Shown piece by piece: positions 27,701 to 35,460 of a DNA stretch of 64,000 bases (position 1 is the stretch's first letter; every line of letters starts with the position of its first letter). Below the pieces are notes generated by a model. That model was not told the origin of the DNA. It made no database searches and was given only the letters and a program-made list of their open reading frames with translations. A program made the position numbers and the translations under genes. Source of the DNA: JAZBPO01 sp963691775 (GTDB lineage: Bacteria; Pseudomonadota; Gammaproteobacteria; Pseudomonadales; Azotimanducaceae); contig OY829369.1 in assembly GCA_963691775.1 (NCBI GenBank), positions 62,001 to 126,000 of the forward strand, written 5' to 3'.

Positions 27701-28520
27701 CGGAAATGCGTACATCTGCGATACGCGACAGCGTCTCGACATAGGGACGGAGTTCGTCAGGGCCGAGTGCACAGTTGAGACCGATCGAAAGCGGTTTGGC
27801 GTGGCGTACGGAATGCCAGAAAGCCTCCGTCGTCTGGCCCGACAGCGTTCGTCCGGAAGCGTCCGTGATCGTGCCAGAGATCATGATCGGGAGCGTCTCG
27901 CCGCGTGCCTTGAATGCATCCTCGACCGCGAAGATCGCCGCCTTCGCGTTCAGGGTGTCGAAAACCGTCTCGATCATGAGCAGATCGACACCGCCATCCA
28001 TGAGCGCGACTGCTTCTTCGAGGTAGGCTTCGCGGAGGGTGTCGAAGTTGACCGCCCGAAAGCCTGGGTCATTGACGTCCGGCGACAGGCTCGCGGTCCG
28101 GTTGGTCGGGCCAAGCACACCCGCCACAAAGCGCGGTTTGTGGGGGGTGCGTTCGGTCATTGCATCGGCACAGGCGCGAGCAAGGCGCGCCGATTCGAGA
28201 TTGAGCTCCGGGCAAAGGGCTTCGAGGCCGTAGTCGGCCTGGGCAATATGCGTCGCACCGAACGTATTGGTCTCGAGGATATCCGCACCCGCCTCGAGGT
28301 AGGCCATGTGCACTTCTTTGACGACGTCCGGGCGGGTGAGCGAGAGCAGCTCGTTATTGCCCTTCATGTCCTGTTCAAGGTCGGCGAAGCGGGTCCCGCG
28401 ATAATCGGCCTCGGTCAGGCCATAGCCCTGATACATGGACCCGGTCGCTCCGTCGAGGATAAGGATGCGATCAGCCAGGGCGGCCTGCAGCTGCGTGAGC
28501 CGTTCAGTTCGTGCGAGCAT
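24795..28520 (-). CDS. metH: Cobalamin-dependent methionine synthase
   Basis: MetH transfers a methyl group from 5-methyltetrahydrofolate to homocysteine through cobalamin. The 1241-residue protein has the full set of domains: homocysteine-binding barrel (about 10-330, zinc ligands in GGCCGTTPDHI), pterin-binding domain (about 355-620), B12 cap and B12-binding domain with the cobalt-ligand His762 (in DVHDIGKNIVG), and the C-terminal AdoMet reactivation domain. E. coli MetH has 1227 residues. The ATG at 28520 is preferred to a TTG twelve codons upstream because it matches the family start. I looked for a B12 or SAM riboswitch in the 178-bp divergent region with nfuA and could not support one. 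Confidence 0.97.
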   Translation of the reverse strand: MLARTERLTQLQAALADRILILDGATGSMYQGYGLTEADYRGTRFADLEQDMKGNNELLSLTRPDVVKEVHMAYLEAGADILETNTFGATHIAQADYGLEALCPELNLESARLARACADAMTERTPHKPRFVAGVLGPTNRTASLSPDVNDPGFRAVNFDTLREAYLEEAVALMDGGVDLLMIETVFDTLNAKAAIFAVEDAFKARGETLPIMISGTITDASGRTLSGQTTEAFWHSVRHAKPLSIGLNCALGPDELRPYVETLSRIADVRISAHPNAGLPNEFGEYDLGPEDMATVVGEFAASGFLNIVGGCCGTTPDHIRAIADAVLQYEPRPIPEIAPACRLAGLEPFTIDDTSLFVNVGERTNVTGSRRFARLIREEQYDEALAVARQQVENGAQIIDVNMDEGMLDSEAAMVRFLNLLAAEPDIARVPVMIDSSKWSVIEAGLKCLQGKSVVNSISLKEGEAQFREHAELCRRHGAAVVVMAFDEAGQADTAARKKEICERSYRLLVDEIGLPAEDIIFDPNIFAIATGIEEHANYAVDFVEACDWIRTNLPYALTSGGVSNVSFSFRGNDMVREAIHAVFLYHAVRAGLRMGIVNAGQLGLYEELPAELRERVEDVVSNRREDATERLLEIADQFSGQGGKKREEDLSWRAAPVAERIRHALVKGINAWVVEDTEEARQQFDHPLEVIEGPLMDGMNVVGDLFGEGKMFLPQVVKSARVMKQAVAHLVPFIEALKTEGTSSSKGRIVLATVKGDVHDIGKNIVGVVLQCNNFEVIDLGVMVPAQRILDAAREENADLIGLSGLITPSLDEMVHVAAEMERQGFDVPLLIGGATTSKAHTAVKIDPVFHRSQAVYVTDASRAVGVATALTSERQKDAFVAERVAEYEKIRARNAGRRSNQRWHPNGALTPYLPDFTYSDTPAPRVEGVQVLDDVPLRALVDYIDWTPFFMTWELAGKFPAILDDEIVGESARGVYADAKAMLEKMMDERWCEARAVFGFWPAARIDRDDVALFAGPERRTRAATLHFLRQQTVKPDESANLCLADFVAAEDSGVADWVGAFAVTAGIGADAKLAEFEANHDDYQSIMFKALMDRLAEALAEYLHAQVRTDYWGYAGNEALDNEDLIRERYQGIRPAPGYPACPDHSEKATLFALLNADARIGISLTETYAMEPAAAVSGWYFAHPEARYFGVGKVQRDQIEAYAQRKGVDVADVERWMRPNLGYDPDASATRAKSA

Positions 28521-28698
28521 GGAATTGACCGTTGTGGGGAAAAGGGCGCGTGCCAATTCTACGCAGCGCTACGCGATCACCACGTGAGCGCAGATCAGGC
28601 AGACGTGACTGGGACTCATGAAGCGTCAGGCCTTCTCGCACGGTCGAGGCCTCCGTTAGAATGCCCGAACTCGCCTTCCGGCTATGCGCGGACCCGCC

Positions 28699-29274
28699 AT
28701 GATCGAGATCTCCGAATCGGCGCAGGCTTACCTGCGCGATCTGTTGTCCAAGCAGGAGCAGGAAGGCGTCGGCATTCGAGTCTTCGTCGCCAACCCGGGC
28801 ACGCCCCAGGCCGAAACCTGCATCGCCTACTGCCGGCCGGGGGAGGAACAGGAAGAGGATGTTCCTGTTCAATTCGAAGGCTTCACGGCCTGGTTCGAGA
28901 AACGCAGCGAGCGCTTCCTCGAAGACGGCAAGGTCGACTTCCAGGAAGATCGCCTCGGCGGTCAGCTGACCATCAAGGCCCCCAACGCGCGGGTCCCGAA
29001 GGTCGATGACGACAGCCCCTTGGAGGATCGCATCAACTACGTCCTCTACAACGAAGTAAACCCGATGCTCGCAGCGCACGGCGGCATGGTGACGCTCGTC
29101 GAGGTCGAGGAGAGCATCGCCGTGCTTCAGTTCGGCGGCGGGTGTCAGGGCTGTGCGGCGGTCGACATGACTGTGAGTCAGGGCGTCGAGAAAACCCTCG
29201 TCGAGCAGATCCCTGAGCTGACCGGCATTCGCGACGTGACTGACCATTCCGTACGCGAGAACGCGTACTACTGA
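28699..29274 (+). CDS. nfuA: Fe-S biogenesis scaffold NfuA
   Basis: NfuA carries [4Fe-4S] clusters to target apoproteins. The 191-residue length and the cluster ligands Cys149 and Cys152 (GGGCQGC) are identical in number to the E. coli protein. The N-terminal half (about 1-95) is a degenerate A-type carrier domain and the C-terminal half is the Nfu domain. The ATG at 28699 (MIEISESAQAYL) gives the family start; a further ATG five codons up is less likely. It is divergent from metH and convergent with the DAHP synthase gene. Confidence 0.95.
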   Translation: MIEISESAQAYLRDLLSKQEQEGVGIRVFVANPGTPQAETCIAYCRPGEEQEEDVPVQFEGFTAWFEKRSERFLEDGKVDFQEDRLGGQLTIKAPNARVPKVDDDSPLEDRINYVLYNEVNPMLAAHGGMVTLVEVEESIAVLQFGGGCQGCAAVDMTVSQGVEKTLVEQIPELTGIRDVTDHSVRENAYY

Positions 29275-29295
29275 TCCCCTGTCCGTGGCGCGCAC

Positions 29296-29319
29296 AGGCG
29301 CCTGGCGCGCGCGGCGCCT
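29296..29319. terminator. Hairpin between convergent nfuA and aroG
   Basis: AGGCGCC and GGCGCCT form a perfect 7-bp stem around a 10-base GC loop, filling the gap between the two stop codons. There is no T tract on either strand, so this is a weak candidate for a shared terminator. Confidence 0.3.
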
Positions 29320-30419
29320 CAGGCCGCGACCGCGCGGCGCCTCAGCAAGGGCCGCATTCGTGCAGCAGCATCTCTAAGGCAAGCGACGGTCGCATTCCAG
29401 TCAATGCAGCCATCAGTCACCGATACTCCGTAGGTGAGCTGCGAGCGATCAGCAGACAGGGCCTGATTTCCGAAGGCGATGTTGCTCTCGATCATTGCGC
29501 CTATGATCGAGCGATTCCCCGACTCGATTTGCTTCACGATGTTGTCCAGTACGGCAGCCTGTCGTGCTGGATTCTTTTCCGAGTTTGCATGGGAGCAGTC
29601 GATCATCACGTTTGCAGGCAGCTTTGCCGAGGCAAGGGCAGCCTCGCATCTTGCGACGCTTTCCGAATCGTAGTTCGGACCGCCACCGCCCCCTCGCAGG
29701 ACAACGTGACCCAGCGTGTTGCCGCGCGTGTGCATGACCGCGACCTGGCCAGAGGGGCTGATGCCCAGAAAGCGATGTGGGCGAGAGGTCGATTGCAAAG
29801 CGTTGATGGCAACGCCAAGACCTCCGTCGGTTCCATTCTTGAAGCCGACGGCACAGGACAGGCCGGATGCCATTTCTCGGTGCGTCTGCGATTCAGTGGT
29901 CCGCGCGCCGATCGCTGACCAGCTGATGAGATCCTGGAGATACTGAGGCGTGATCGGATCGAGCGCTTCGGTCGCCAGCGGCAGGCCCGTTTCGGACAGG
30001 TCGAGCAGCAGCTGCCGTGCAATCTTCAGTCCCTCAGCGATGCGGAAGCTGTCATCGAGATAGGGATCATTGATGAGCCCCTTCCAGCCAACGGTTGTCC
30101 GCGGCTTCTCAAAGTAGACGCGCATCACGAGAAGAAGGGCATCGCCGACTTCATCGGCCAGGGCCCGTAGACGTCCGGCGTAGTCGTGTGCAGCTTCAAC
30201 ATCGTGGATAGAGCAGGGGCCCACCACGACCAGCAATCGAGGATCCCGGCGCTCTAGAATCTCGCGTACCGCAGCGCGGCCGGCGCTCACGCTCGCGCGC
30301 ACCGCATCCGTGATCGGGTACTCGGACTTCAGTGCCTCGGGGGTCGTCAGAATCTCGTGTCCGACAACGTTGAGGTCCTCGAGTTGGCGCTGCGTCTCAG
30401 CGTCCATACCTGCGCTCAT
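29319..30419 (-). CDS. aroG: 3-deoxy-7-phosphoheptulonate (DAHP) synthase, class I
   Basis: DAHP synthase condenses phosphoenolpyruvate and erythrose 4-phosphate in the first step of the shikimate pathway. The protein of 366 residues belongs to the AroF/G/H type I-alpha family: VGPCSIHD, the catalytic VGWKGLINDP region, AVGFKNGTDGG and the metal-site MIDCSHANS are all present. Which of the three paralogue specificities it has cannot be read from sequence, so the symbol is provisional. The ATG at 30419 has AGGAAGG (30426-30432) six bases upstream. Between it and the divergent oxidoreductase lies a leader with a short peptide gene and a rho-independent terminator. Confidence 0.93.
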   Translation of the reverse strand: MSAGMDAETQRQLEDLNVVGHEILTTPEALKSEYPITDAVRASVSAGRAAVREILERRDPRLLVVVGPCSIHDVEAAHDYAGRLRALADEVGDALLLVMRVYFEKPRTTVGWKGLINDPYLDDSFRIAEGLKIARQLLLDLSETGLPLATEALDPITPQYLQDLISWSAIGARTTESQTHREMASGLSCAVGFKNGTDGGLGVAINALQSTSRPHRFLGISPSGQVAVMHTRGNTLGHVVLRGGGGGPNYDSESVARCEAALASAKLPANVMIDCSHANSEKNPARQAAVLDNIVKQIESGNRSIIGAMIESNIAFGNQALSADRSQLTYGVSVTDGCIDWNATVACLRDAAARMRPLLRRRAVAA

Positions 30420-30497
30420 TTCTAACCTTCCTGTGCGGGACTGCAGCAGCCCTTCCTGCCCCGTCGGCTGCCCTGCGGGGGCAATCCACGAAAACGG

Positions 30498-30530
30498 AAA
30501 AACCCCGACCGGCAAGCGCCTGATCGGGGT
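30498..30530 (-). terminator. Attenuator-type terminator upstream of aroG
   Basis: Read on the minus strand, ACCCCGA (30530-30524) pairs with TCGGGGT (30508-30502) and is followed by TTTTT (30502-30498). It lies 79 bp before the aroG start and after no upstream minus-strand gene other than a 42-codon peptide, so it must act within the aroG leader. A second hairpin (GGAGGCG / CGCCTCC, 30536-30556) lies just before it, as expected of an antiterminator or pause arrangement. Confidence 0.7.
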
Positions 30531-30575
30531 CTCCGGGAGGCGCAAGCTTCGCCTCCGAGCCTTGCGGGGGCGAGG

Positions 30576-30704
30576 TCAGGTAGCGTCGTCGTAGCGCCGA
30601 GTACCTGCGTAAATCGAGGCTCCTGGCCTGCGCGGCCGCGTGCACTCAGGCACGCCAGCATCGCCGGCCAGGTAGGTAAATCGTTTGATGGTGATTCGAT
30701 TCAT
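30576..30704 (-). CDS. Putative leader peptide of aroG, 42 aa
   Basis: The ATG at 30704 follows AGGA with 8 bases between, and the frame ends 45 bases before the terminator hairpin. The peptide has one Phe codon (residue 9) and three Tyr codons (11, 32, 38), the last four codons from the stop. That is suggestive of control by charged tRNA-Tyr but is not the dense run seen in classical leaders such as trpL. It could also be a chance frame; the terminator is stronger evidence than the peptide. Confidence 0.4.
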   Translation of the reverse strand: MNRITIKRFTYLAGDAGVPECTRPRRPGASIYAGTRRYDDAT

Positions 30705-30810
30705 GATGCGAATCCTAGCGCTCTCTCGCTCACGATACGACCGCAACGCAGTGGCCGGGATAGGTGTCGTGGTGTTGAATGCGCCTCCAGCTGTCCTATG
30801 GAGCTTCGTG

Positions 30811-31824
30811 ATGAACACCAATCGCCAGTGGCTTCTCCGAACGCGTCCCGAGGGGATGGTCGGCGAGCAGAACTTCGACTATGTAGAGTCGCCTATCCCG
30901 GAGCCTGCCGACGGCCAGGTGCTCGTCCGCAACCGCTTTCTCTCCTTTGACCCCACGCAGCGTGGCTGGATGGAAGATCGCGAAAGCTATCTACCGCCTG
31001 TCGCGATCGGTGAGCCGATGCGCGCTGGCAGCGTTGGCGAGGTCGTCGCGTCGCGACATCCGGACTTCGTCGAGGGGGACTGGGTACAGGGGACCGGCGG
31101 CTGGCAGGACTTCTTCATTTCCGATGGCGGCGGCCCGATCGGGCTGCGCAAGGTGCCCAGCGGGGTGCCGCCGACCATGGTGCTTTCGGTCCTGGGCGTG
31201 ACGGGCCTGACGGCTTATTGGGGCATGCTTGATCTTGGAAGGCCCGAGGCGGGTCAGACGGTGCTCGTGTCTGGAGCGGCGGGCGCGACCGGATCGATTG
31301 CCGGTCAGATTGCTCGAATCAAGGGATGCCGGGTTGTGGGCATCGCGGGCGGAAGCGAGAAGTGCGGCTGGTTGACCGACCACGCACGTTTCGACGCGGC
31401 GATCGACTATCGCGGTGATAACGTGCGCAGGGCGATCGGTGAAACATGCCCTGATCGGGTAGACATATTCTTCGACAACGTCGGCGGCGATATTCTTGAA
31501 GCGTCCCTAGAACACATCGCGCTTCGCGCCCGGGTGGTCCTTTGCGGCGGCATTTCCGGCTACAACGCCACAGAGCCTCAGCCGGGGCCCCGAAACATCA
31601 TGAATCTCGTGACCAGGCGCGCGCGAATGGAGGGCTTCATTGTCCTCGACTATTACGATCGATCCGCTCAAGCAGTAAAGGATCTGCTGGCGTGGATCGA
31701 CAGCGGCGAACTGGTGTATCAGGAGGATGTCCAGCAGGGCTTTGACAATATTCCGGCCACGCTGACGCGCCTGTTCACGGGCCAGAACATCGGCAAGCAA
31801 TTGCTCGAGATCGATGGCCCATGA
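30811..31824 (+). CDS. NADP-dependent medium-chain oxidoreductase (CurA/leukotriene dehydrogenase type)
   Basis: A 337-residue zinc-independent MDR protein of the group that reduces alpha,beta-unsaturated ketones (E. coli CurA, mammalian PTGR). Family features are the N-terminal NRQWLL-RP segment, SFDPTQRGWM and the nucleotide-binding VSGAAGATGSIAGQIA, with FFDNVGGD later. GGAG precedes the ATG at 30811 by 8 bases; the frame is open upstream through the aroG leader but without family sequence. The physiological substrate is unknown. It is divergent from the aroG leader. Confidence 0.88.
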   Translation: MNTNRQWLLRTRPEGMVGEQNFDYVESPIPEPADGQVLVRNRFLSFDPTQRGWMEDRESYLPPVAIGEPMRAGSVGEVVASRHPDFVEGDWVQGTGGWQDFFISDGGGPIGLRKVPSGVPPTMVLSVLGVTGLTAYWGMLDLGRPEAGQTVLVSGAAGATGSIAGQIARIKGCRVVGIAGGSEKCGWLTDHARFDAAIDYRGDNVRRAIGETCPDRVDIFFDNVGGDILEASLEHIALRARVVLCGGISGYNATEPQPGPRNIMNLVTRRARMEGFIVLDYYDRSAQAVKDLLAWIDSGELVYQEDVQQGFDNIPATLTRLFTGQNIGKQLLEIDGP

Positions 31825-31994
31825 GCGAGTACGTCGTTCCCGGGGTATCCGGGGGCGTTGATTCGCGAAGCGGGCGCACGCATCAGCAACATGCATGAAT
31901 TCTGCTAGAATCGTGTCCGGCCGTGAATGCCATCCTTCTCGCGGCATCGCGGGCTTTAGCGGCGTCATGCCGAGCAGTTTGGAGAATCAAGCAG

Positions 31995-32120
31995 ATGCAG
32001 ATGTTCTGGTACCTCGTCGAGGACTTCGTGGAACAGCCGCTGATCATGAAGGCCTTTATCGGCTGGGGCTGGCTGTCCGTCGTACTCATGCTCTCGGCGA
32101 TGTTCGCTTCCGCGTTCTGA
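31995..32120 (+). CDS. Small membrane protein, 41 aa, unknown
   Basis: The product starts MQMFWYLVEDFVEQP and has one hydrophobic span (about 20-40). GGAG lies 10 bases before the ATG. It precedes the TerB-like gene by 27 bp and is probably co-transcribed with it. I know no family for it. The first 170 bp upstream, after the oxidoreductase, show nothing else. Confidence 0.5.
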   Translation: MQMFWYLVEDFVEQPLIMKAFIGWGWLSVVLMLSAMFASAF

Positions 32121-32147
32121 CCCATCCGGAAGTGATGCGTCGTCTTC

Positions 32148-32537
32148 ATGTGGCTCAATGACCTGACCGCCGAGCAGCGGCGCTCGTTTCTCGGGCTCGC
32201 GTATAACGTGGTTGTCTCCGACGGACTCCTTGACCCTAACGAGGAGCTGATGATGGCCGCGTTCCGGCGTGAGATGGAACTCGACAGTGGCGTCCAGGCC
32301 GACTACACGGACCTTGCGGGCGTCGACGAGGTCTTCTCGGATCGCCGCAGCCGACGCATTGCAATGATCAACCTCATCCACTTGAGTTACGCCGACGGCG
32401 CCTACGAGATTGAAGAGGAATGTCTGCTGCGCGAGCTGGCGAACACATTCGGCGTTGAAGACAGCGAATTCGCGCTCCTCGAAAACTGGGTTAAACGGCT
32501 GGTGTCATTGGAGCAGGAAGCAACGGCACTGCTCTGA
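32148..32537 (+). CDS. TerB-like (DjlA N-terminal type) helical protein
   Basis: A 129-residue, all-helical, acidic protein with the two-part TerB pattern: VVVSDGLLDPNEELMM in the first half and the repeat LSYADGAYEIEEECLLRELANTFG in the second, each with the Asp-x-x-(h)-x-x-x-Glu metal-site look of the family. TerB domains occur in tellurite-resistance and membrane-associated stress systems. No other ter genes are in the window. It sits in a tandem of three small genes, 19 bp upstream of the next. Confidence 0.75.
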   Translation: MWLNDLTAEQRRSFLGLAYNVVVSDGLLDPNEELMMAAFRREMELDSGVQADYTDLAGVDEVFSDRRSRRIAMINLIHLSYADGAYEIEEECLLRELANTFGVEDSEFALLENWVKRLVSLEQEATALL

Positions 32538-32556
32538 GGCCGGGAAAGGTGACCGC

Positions 32557-33012
32557 ATGGCCTGGGATGACGTACACCGAGACCTGTCCAAGGTCGCCGA
32601 AGGGGCCCGGGAGACGGCACGCGATGTCCGGCAGCTGGGTGCCGGGCTCGGTCGCCAGGCGCTTGTCGCCTCGGACAACGTGGTCACAGCCGAGTACCTC
32701 GCCGCCAATGGCGTCCTCGAATGGATCAGCGGCTGGGCCGAGGACGGCATGGAAGGGGTCTCGATCGCAGCCGATCAGTGGCGCTACTTGGTCGAAGACG
32801 GTTTCGCATCGGTTTCTGCCCTCAGCCGCGCCGACTCCATCGATGCGTACACGGCAATCCCGGGCGACCATGCGCGCCGCAGGCTCGGCCACGTGCGCGA
32901 AGGCGTTGATCGCAGCTTTGTTCTCGCCGAGCGCGGGTGGCTACGATCGCTCGAACCGCTGCGTTCAGTCTGGCGCCCTTTCTTCAAGATGGTCCGAGAC
33001 GACTTCAGCTGA
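32557..33012 (+). CDS. Hypothetical protein, 151 aa, third gene of the TerB trio
   Basis: I do not recognise this protein. It is soluble and mainly helical, with no signal peptide or membrane span. The N-terminal part (about 1-45) is Ala/Arg/Asp rich and could form a coiled coil; the rest is Trp-rich (seven Trp), ending WRPFFKMVRDDFS. The ATG at 32557 follows GGGAAAGGTGA by 5 bases. Its 19-bp distance from the TerB-like gene suggests a shared role. It is convergent with the carotenoid oxygenase homologue. Confidence 0.6.
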   Translation: MAWDDVHRDLSKVAEGARETARDVRQLGAGLGRQALVASDNVVTAEYLAANGVLEWISGWAEDGMEGVSIAADQWRYLVEDGFASVSALSRADSIDAYTAIPGDHARRRLGHVREGVDRSFVLAERGWLRSLEPLRSVWRPFFKMVRDDFS

Positions 33013-33046
33013 TCTTCCCCGCGCGGTGCTGAAACGCGACACGCGT

Positions 33047-34396
33047 TCAGGACCGATCAGGCATCCAGCAGCCGTCGAAGCCGAAGGGTATTCGTGTCGG
33101 GATCGTAACGCTCGCAACCGGGCCTACGTCCGGGCGAGTACTGTCGAACACCATGAAGCGCGAATTCGCGTCCCGCGCCGAATGCGCGAAGGCAAGCAGC
33201 CAACCACTGCCTCGAGCGGATCGTTCGTGCGCCGGGACAAAGGTGGGCGCGGAGAGACGCCAACCCTCGGGAAGCGCATAGACCCGCCTTTCTTCACGAC
33301 CGATTCGGTGGCGCATGATGCGATCGCCGGCGGGGGGGTGCCTGCCGTCCAGCGGCGTAATGCCCAGCGTCCAGTACAGATCGTCGCGGCCCGGTGGCGT
33401 GCGTCCGTCGGCACAGGGCAGGTGCTGCTCATCGGCATCGACGACTTCGTGTGCGATACGCCCTCGCCGTCGCTCTAGCGTGAAGCGCTGCAGCGACGGT
33501 GAACCTTCATCGTCCCCGCGCACATCGGCGTCGAACAGGGCCGGGCGCTGTATGACTTCAACGATGGTTCGATCGCTTCGTGAGCGCACCGCCGCCACGC
33601 GCGGAACCCAGCAGGCATCGATTTCAAACCACTGAGTCGCAGACGGATCGCCTGTCCTGGGCACAAGGCCGATACGCGCCGAGCCATGGCGGTCCCAGCG
33701 ATAGGGTAGGGGTTCGCCTTCGAACATGGTCTCCTCGTCGAAGCAGACAGGGAGGTCGAAAACCACGAGATGTTCGGCGGTAAGCCCGAAGTCGCGGACA
33801 AGGATTGGTCGATCGATCGGCAGTTCCCGAACGCTACGCATGCGGCCTGCAGCGTCGACCACATGATGGCGCAGATAGGGTGGCTCCGGGTGATAGGCAA
33901 GCGTATGCAGTTCGCCGGTGACTGCATCAATGTGCGGATGCGCGATGGATCCCGCCGGCATGGGACCGCCGAAATCCGTCATGGTGAGGGTCTCGAGCGA
34001 ATCGGACAGTTCGTAGGGCAGCCCCATCTCCGAGAACACGTATAGCCGCTGCGCATGCATCAATGCGTTTGCGTTGCCGGTGCCGTCGGGCACCAGCGTG
34101 TCGACGACGGGAGGAGCGGGCTGTTGGCGCACGCGTGCGACGTCAGGGGCGTTCACCCAGCGGTTGCGATACCAAAGGGCGCGCCCGCCGCCGAGGCGAA
34201 TGCCATGGACCATGCCGTCACCGGACAGCCAGTGGTAGCGCAGGTCACCTCGGCCCGGATAGGGATTCGGCCCGGAGCGGACGTAGAGGCCATCGAGGCC
34301 TGCGGGCAAGCGCCCCTCGACCTCGAGGTCGAAGAGCAGCTGTTCATCGTCTACCGGCGCCCAGGGGCCCTGAAGGTAAGGATGCGTGTTCGGCAC
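33047..34396 (-). CDS. Carotenoid oxygenase homologue with lost iron ligands
   Basis: A 449-residue RPE65/carotenoid cleavage oxygenase family protein: the FVRSGPNPYPG-like N-terminus (here YVRSGPNPYPGRGD), WLSGDGMVHG and AHPHIDAVTGELH are clear. The family needs four His to hold Fe(II). Numbering from the GTG, the first is kept (His153, in AHPHID), but the other three positions read Arg201 (VRDFGLT for usual HDFxxT), Arg266 (WVPRVAAV for usual FHxxNA) and Asp441 (PFGFDG for usual GFHG). It may therefore be a pseudoenzyme. The start is unsure: GTG at 34396 gives the family N-terminus, while an ATG lies at 34453. It is divergent from qor. Confidence 0.8.
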   Translation of the reverse strand: MPNTHPYLQGPWAPVDDEQLLFDLEVEGRLPAGLDGLYVRSGPNPYPGRGDLRYHWLSGDGMVHGIRLGGGRALWYRNRWVNAPDVARVRQQPAPPVVDTLVPDGTGNANALMHAQRLYVFSEMGLPYELSDSLETLTMTDFGGPMPAGSIAHPHIDAVTGELHTLAYHPEPPYLRHHVVDAAGRMRSVRELPIDRPILVRDFGLTAEHLVVFDLPVCFDEETMFEGEPLPYRWDRHGSARIGLVPRTGDPSATQWFEIDACWVPRVAAVRSRSDRTIVEVIQRPALFDADVRGDDEGSPSLQRFTLERRRGRIAHEVVDADEQHLPCADGRTPPGRDDLYWTLGITPLDGRHPPAGDRIMRHRIGREERRVYALPEGWRLSAPTFVPAHERSARGSGWLLAFAHSARDANSRFMVFDSTRPDVGPVASVTIPTRIPFGFDGCWMPDRS

Positions 34397-34484
34397 CGAG
34401 ACGTTTTCCCATCGCAGCCCTGATCGCGCAGTACACTCGCGACGCCGGTACATCCCCGGTATGCGACGCAGCGAGGAAGGAACG

Positions 34485-35459
34485 ATGGCACATGCGGTGA
34501 AGTTCTACGAGACCGGCGGCCCGGATGTGCTGCGCTACGAGGCAGTCGAGCTGGCGTCGCCTGGCGCTGGGGAAGTCCGCGTCAGGCATACCGCGATTGG
34601 CCTGAACTTCATCGATACCTATCACCGCTCTGGGCTCTATCCCGTACCGCTGCCGTCCGGCCTGGGCATGGAGGCGGCCGGCCGGGTCGTGGCAGTCGGC
34701 CCTGATGTTCAAGGATTCGTGGAGGGGGACCGCGTCGCCTACGGGACCGGGCCGCTCGGAGCGTATGCGACGGAAGCGAACAGGCCGGCGGCAACGCTGA
34801 TGCGAATCCCCGAAGGCGTCGAGGATTCCGAAGCAGCCGCCGTGATGCTGAAGGGCATGACGGCCGGCTATCTGCTGACCATGACTCGCCCTATCCAAAA
34901 AGGGGACACGATCCTTGTCCATGCGGCTGCTGGAGGGACGGGGCTGCTCATGGTGCAGTGGGCAAAGCATCTTGGCGCTCGCGTCCTCGGCGTTGTCGGC
35001 AGCGAAGAGAAAGCGGCGCTCGCCGCGGCCCATGGGTGCGACGAAATCATCCTGCGAGGGAGAGACGCGCTTGTCGAGCGAGTGCGCTCGCTGACGGACG
35101 GCGCGGGCGTCCCCGTGGTCTATGACTCGGTTGGGCGCGCCACCTTCCAGGCGTCCCTGGATTGCCTTGCTCCGAGAGGAATGCTGGTCAGTTTCGGCAA
35201 CGCCTCAGGCCCAGCCCCCGCCGTCGAGCCGGCCATGCTTGCCGCGAAAGGTTCGCTCTACATCACGCGTCCGACGCTTGTGCACTACACGCGCGATCGA
35301 CATGAGCTGGAAACGCTCGCCGGCGCCGTGCTTCGCCTGGTTGCAGATGGCGCTATGCAGGTCCGGGTGAAGCAGAAATTTGCCCTGTCTGAGATCGCCG
35401 CAGCCCACCGCGCGCTTGAAGCCGCCGAGACGCTCGGCGCGACAGTCCTTGAGCCCTGA
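34485..35459 (+). CDS. qor: Quinone oxidoreductase, NADPH-dependent
   Basis: A 324-residue MDR-family zeta-crystallin-type quinone reductase (E. coli Qor has 327 residues). Typical features are NFIDTYHRSGLYPVPLP, the NADPH-binding VHAAAGGTGLLMVQWAK and VVYDSVG. It catalyses one-electron quinone reduction or reduction of small enones. AGGAAGG lies 4 bases before the ATG at 34485. It is divergent from the carotenoid oxygenase homologue and ends one base from the convergent DnaJ-domain gene. Confidence 0.92.
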   Translation: MAHAVKFYETGGPDVLRYEAVELASPGAGEVRVRHTAIGLNFIDTYHRSGLYPVPLPSGLGMEAAGRVVAVGPDVQGFVEGDRVAYGTGPLGAYATEANRPAATLMRIPEGVEDSEAAAVMLKGMTAGYLLTMTRPIQKGDTILVHAAAGGTGLLMVQWAKHLGARVLGVVGSEEKAALAAAHGCDEIILRGRDALVERVRSLTDGAGVPVVYDSVGRATFQASLDCLAPRGMLVSFGNASGPAPAVEPAMLAAKGSLYITRPTLVHYTRDRHELETLAGAVLRLVADGAMQVRVKQKFALSEIAAAHRALEAAETLGATVLEP

Positions 35460-35460
35460 T

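Noticed and set aside
28521..28698. Cobalamin or SAM/SAH riboswitch upstream of metH
   Set aside because: I looked for the conserved boxes on the minus strand and could not find a B12 box or SAM-type core.
26754..29009. A 751-codon frame on the plus strand opposite metH and into nfuA
   Set aside because: It lies antisense to metH, which has full domain structure; long antisense frames are usual in GC-rich genes, and its translation has no recognisable motif.
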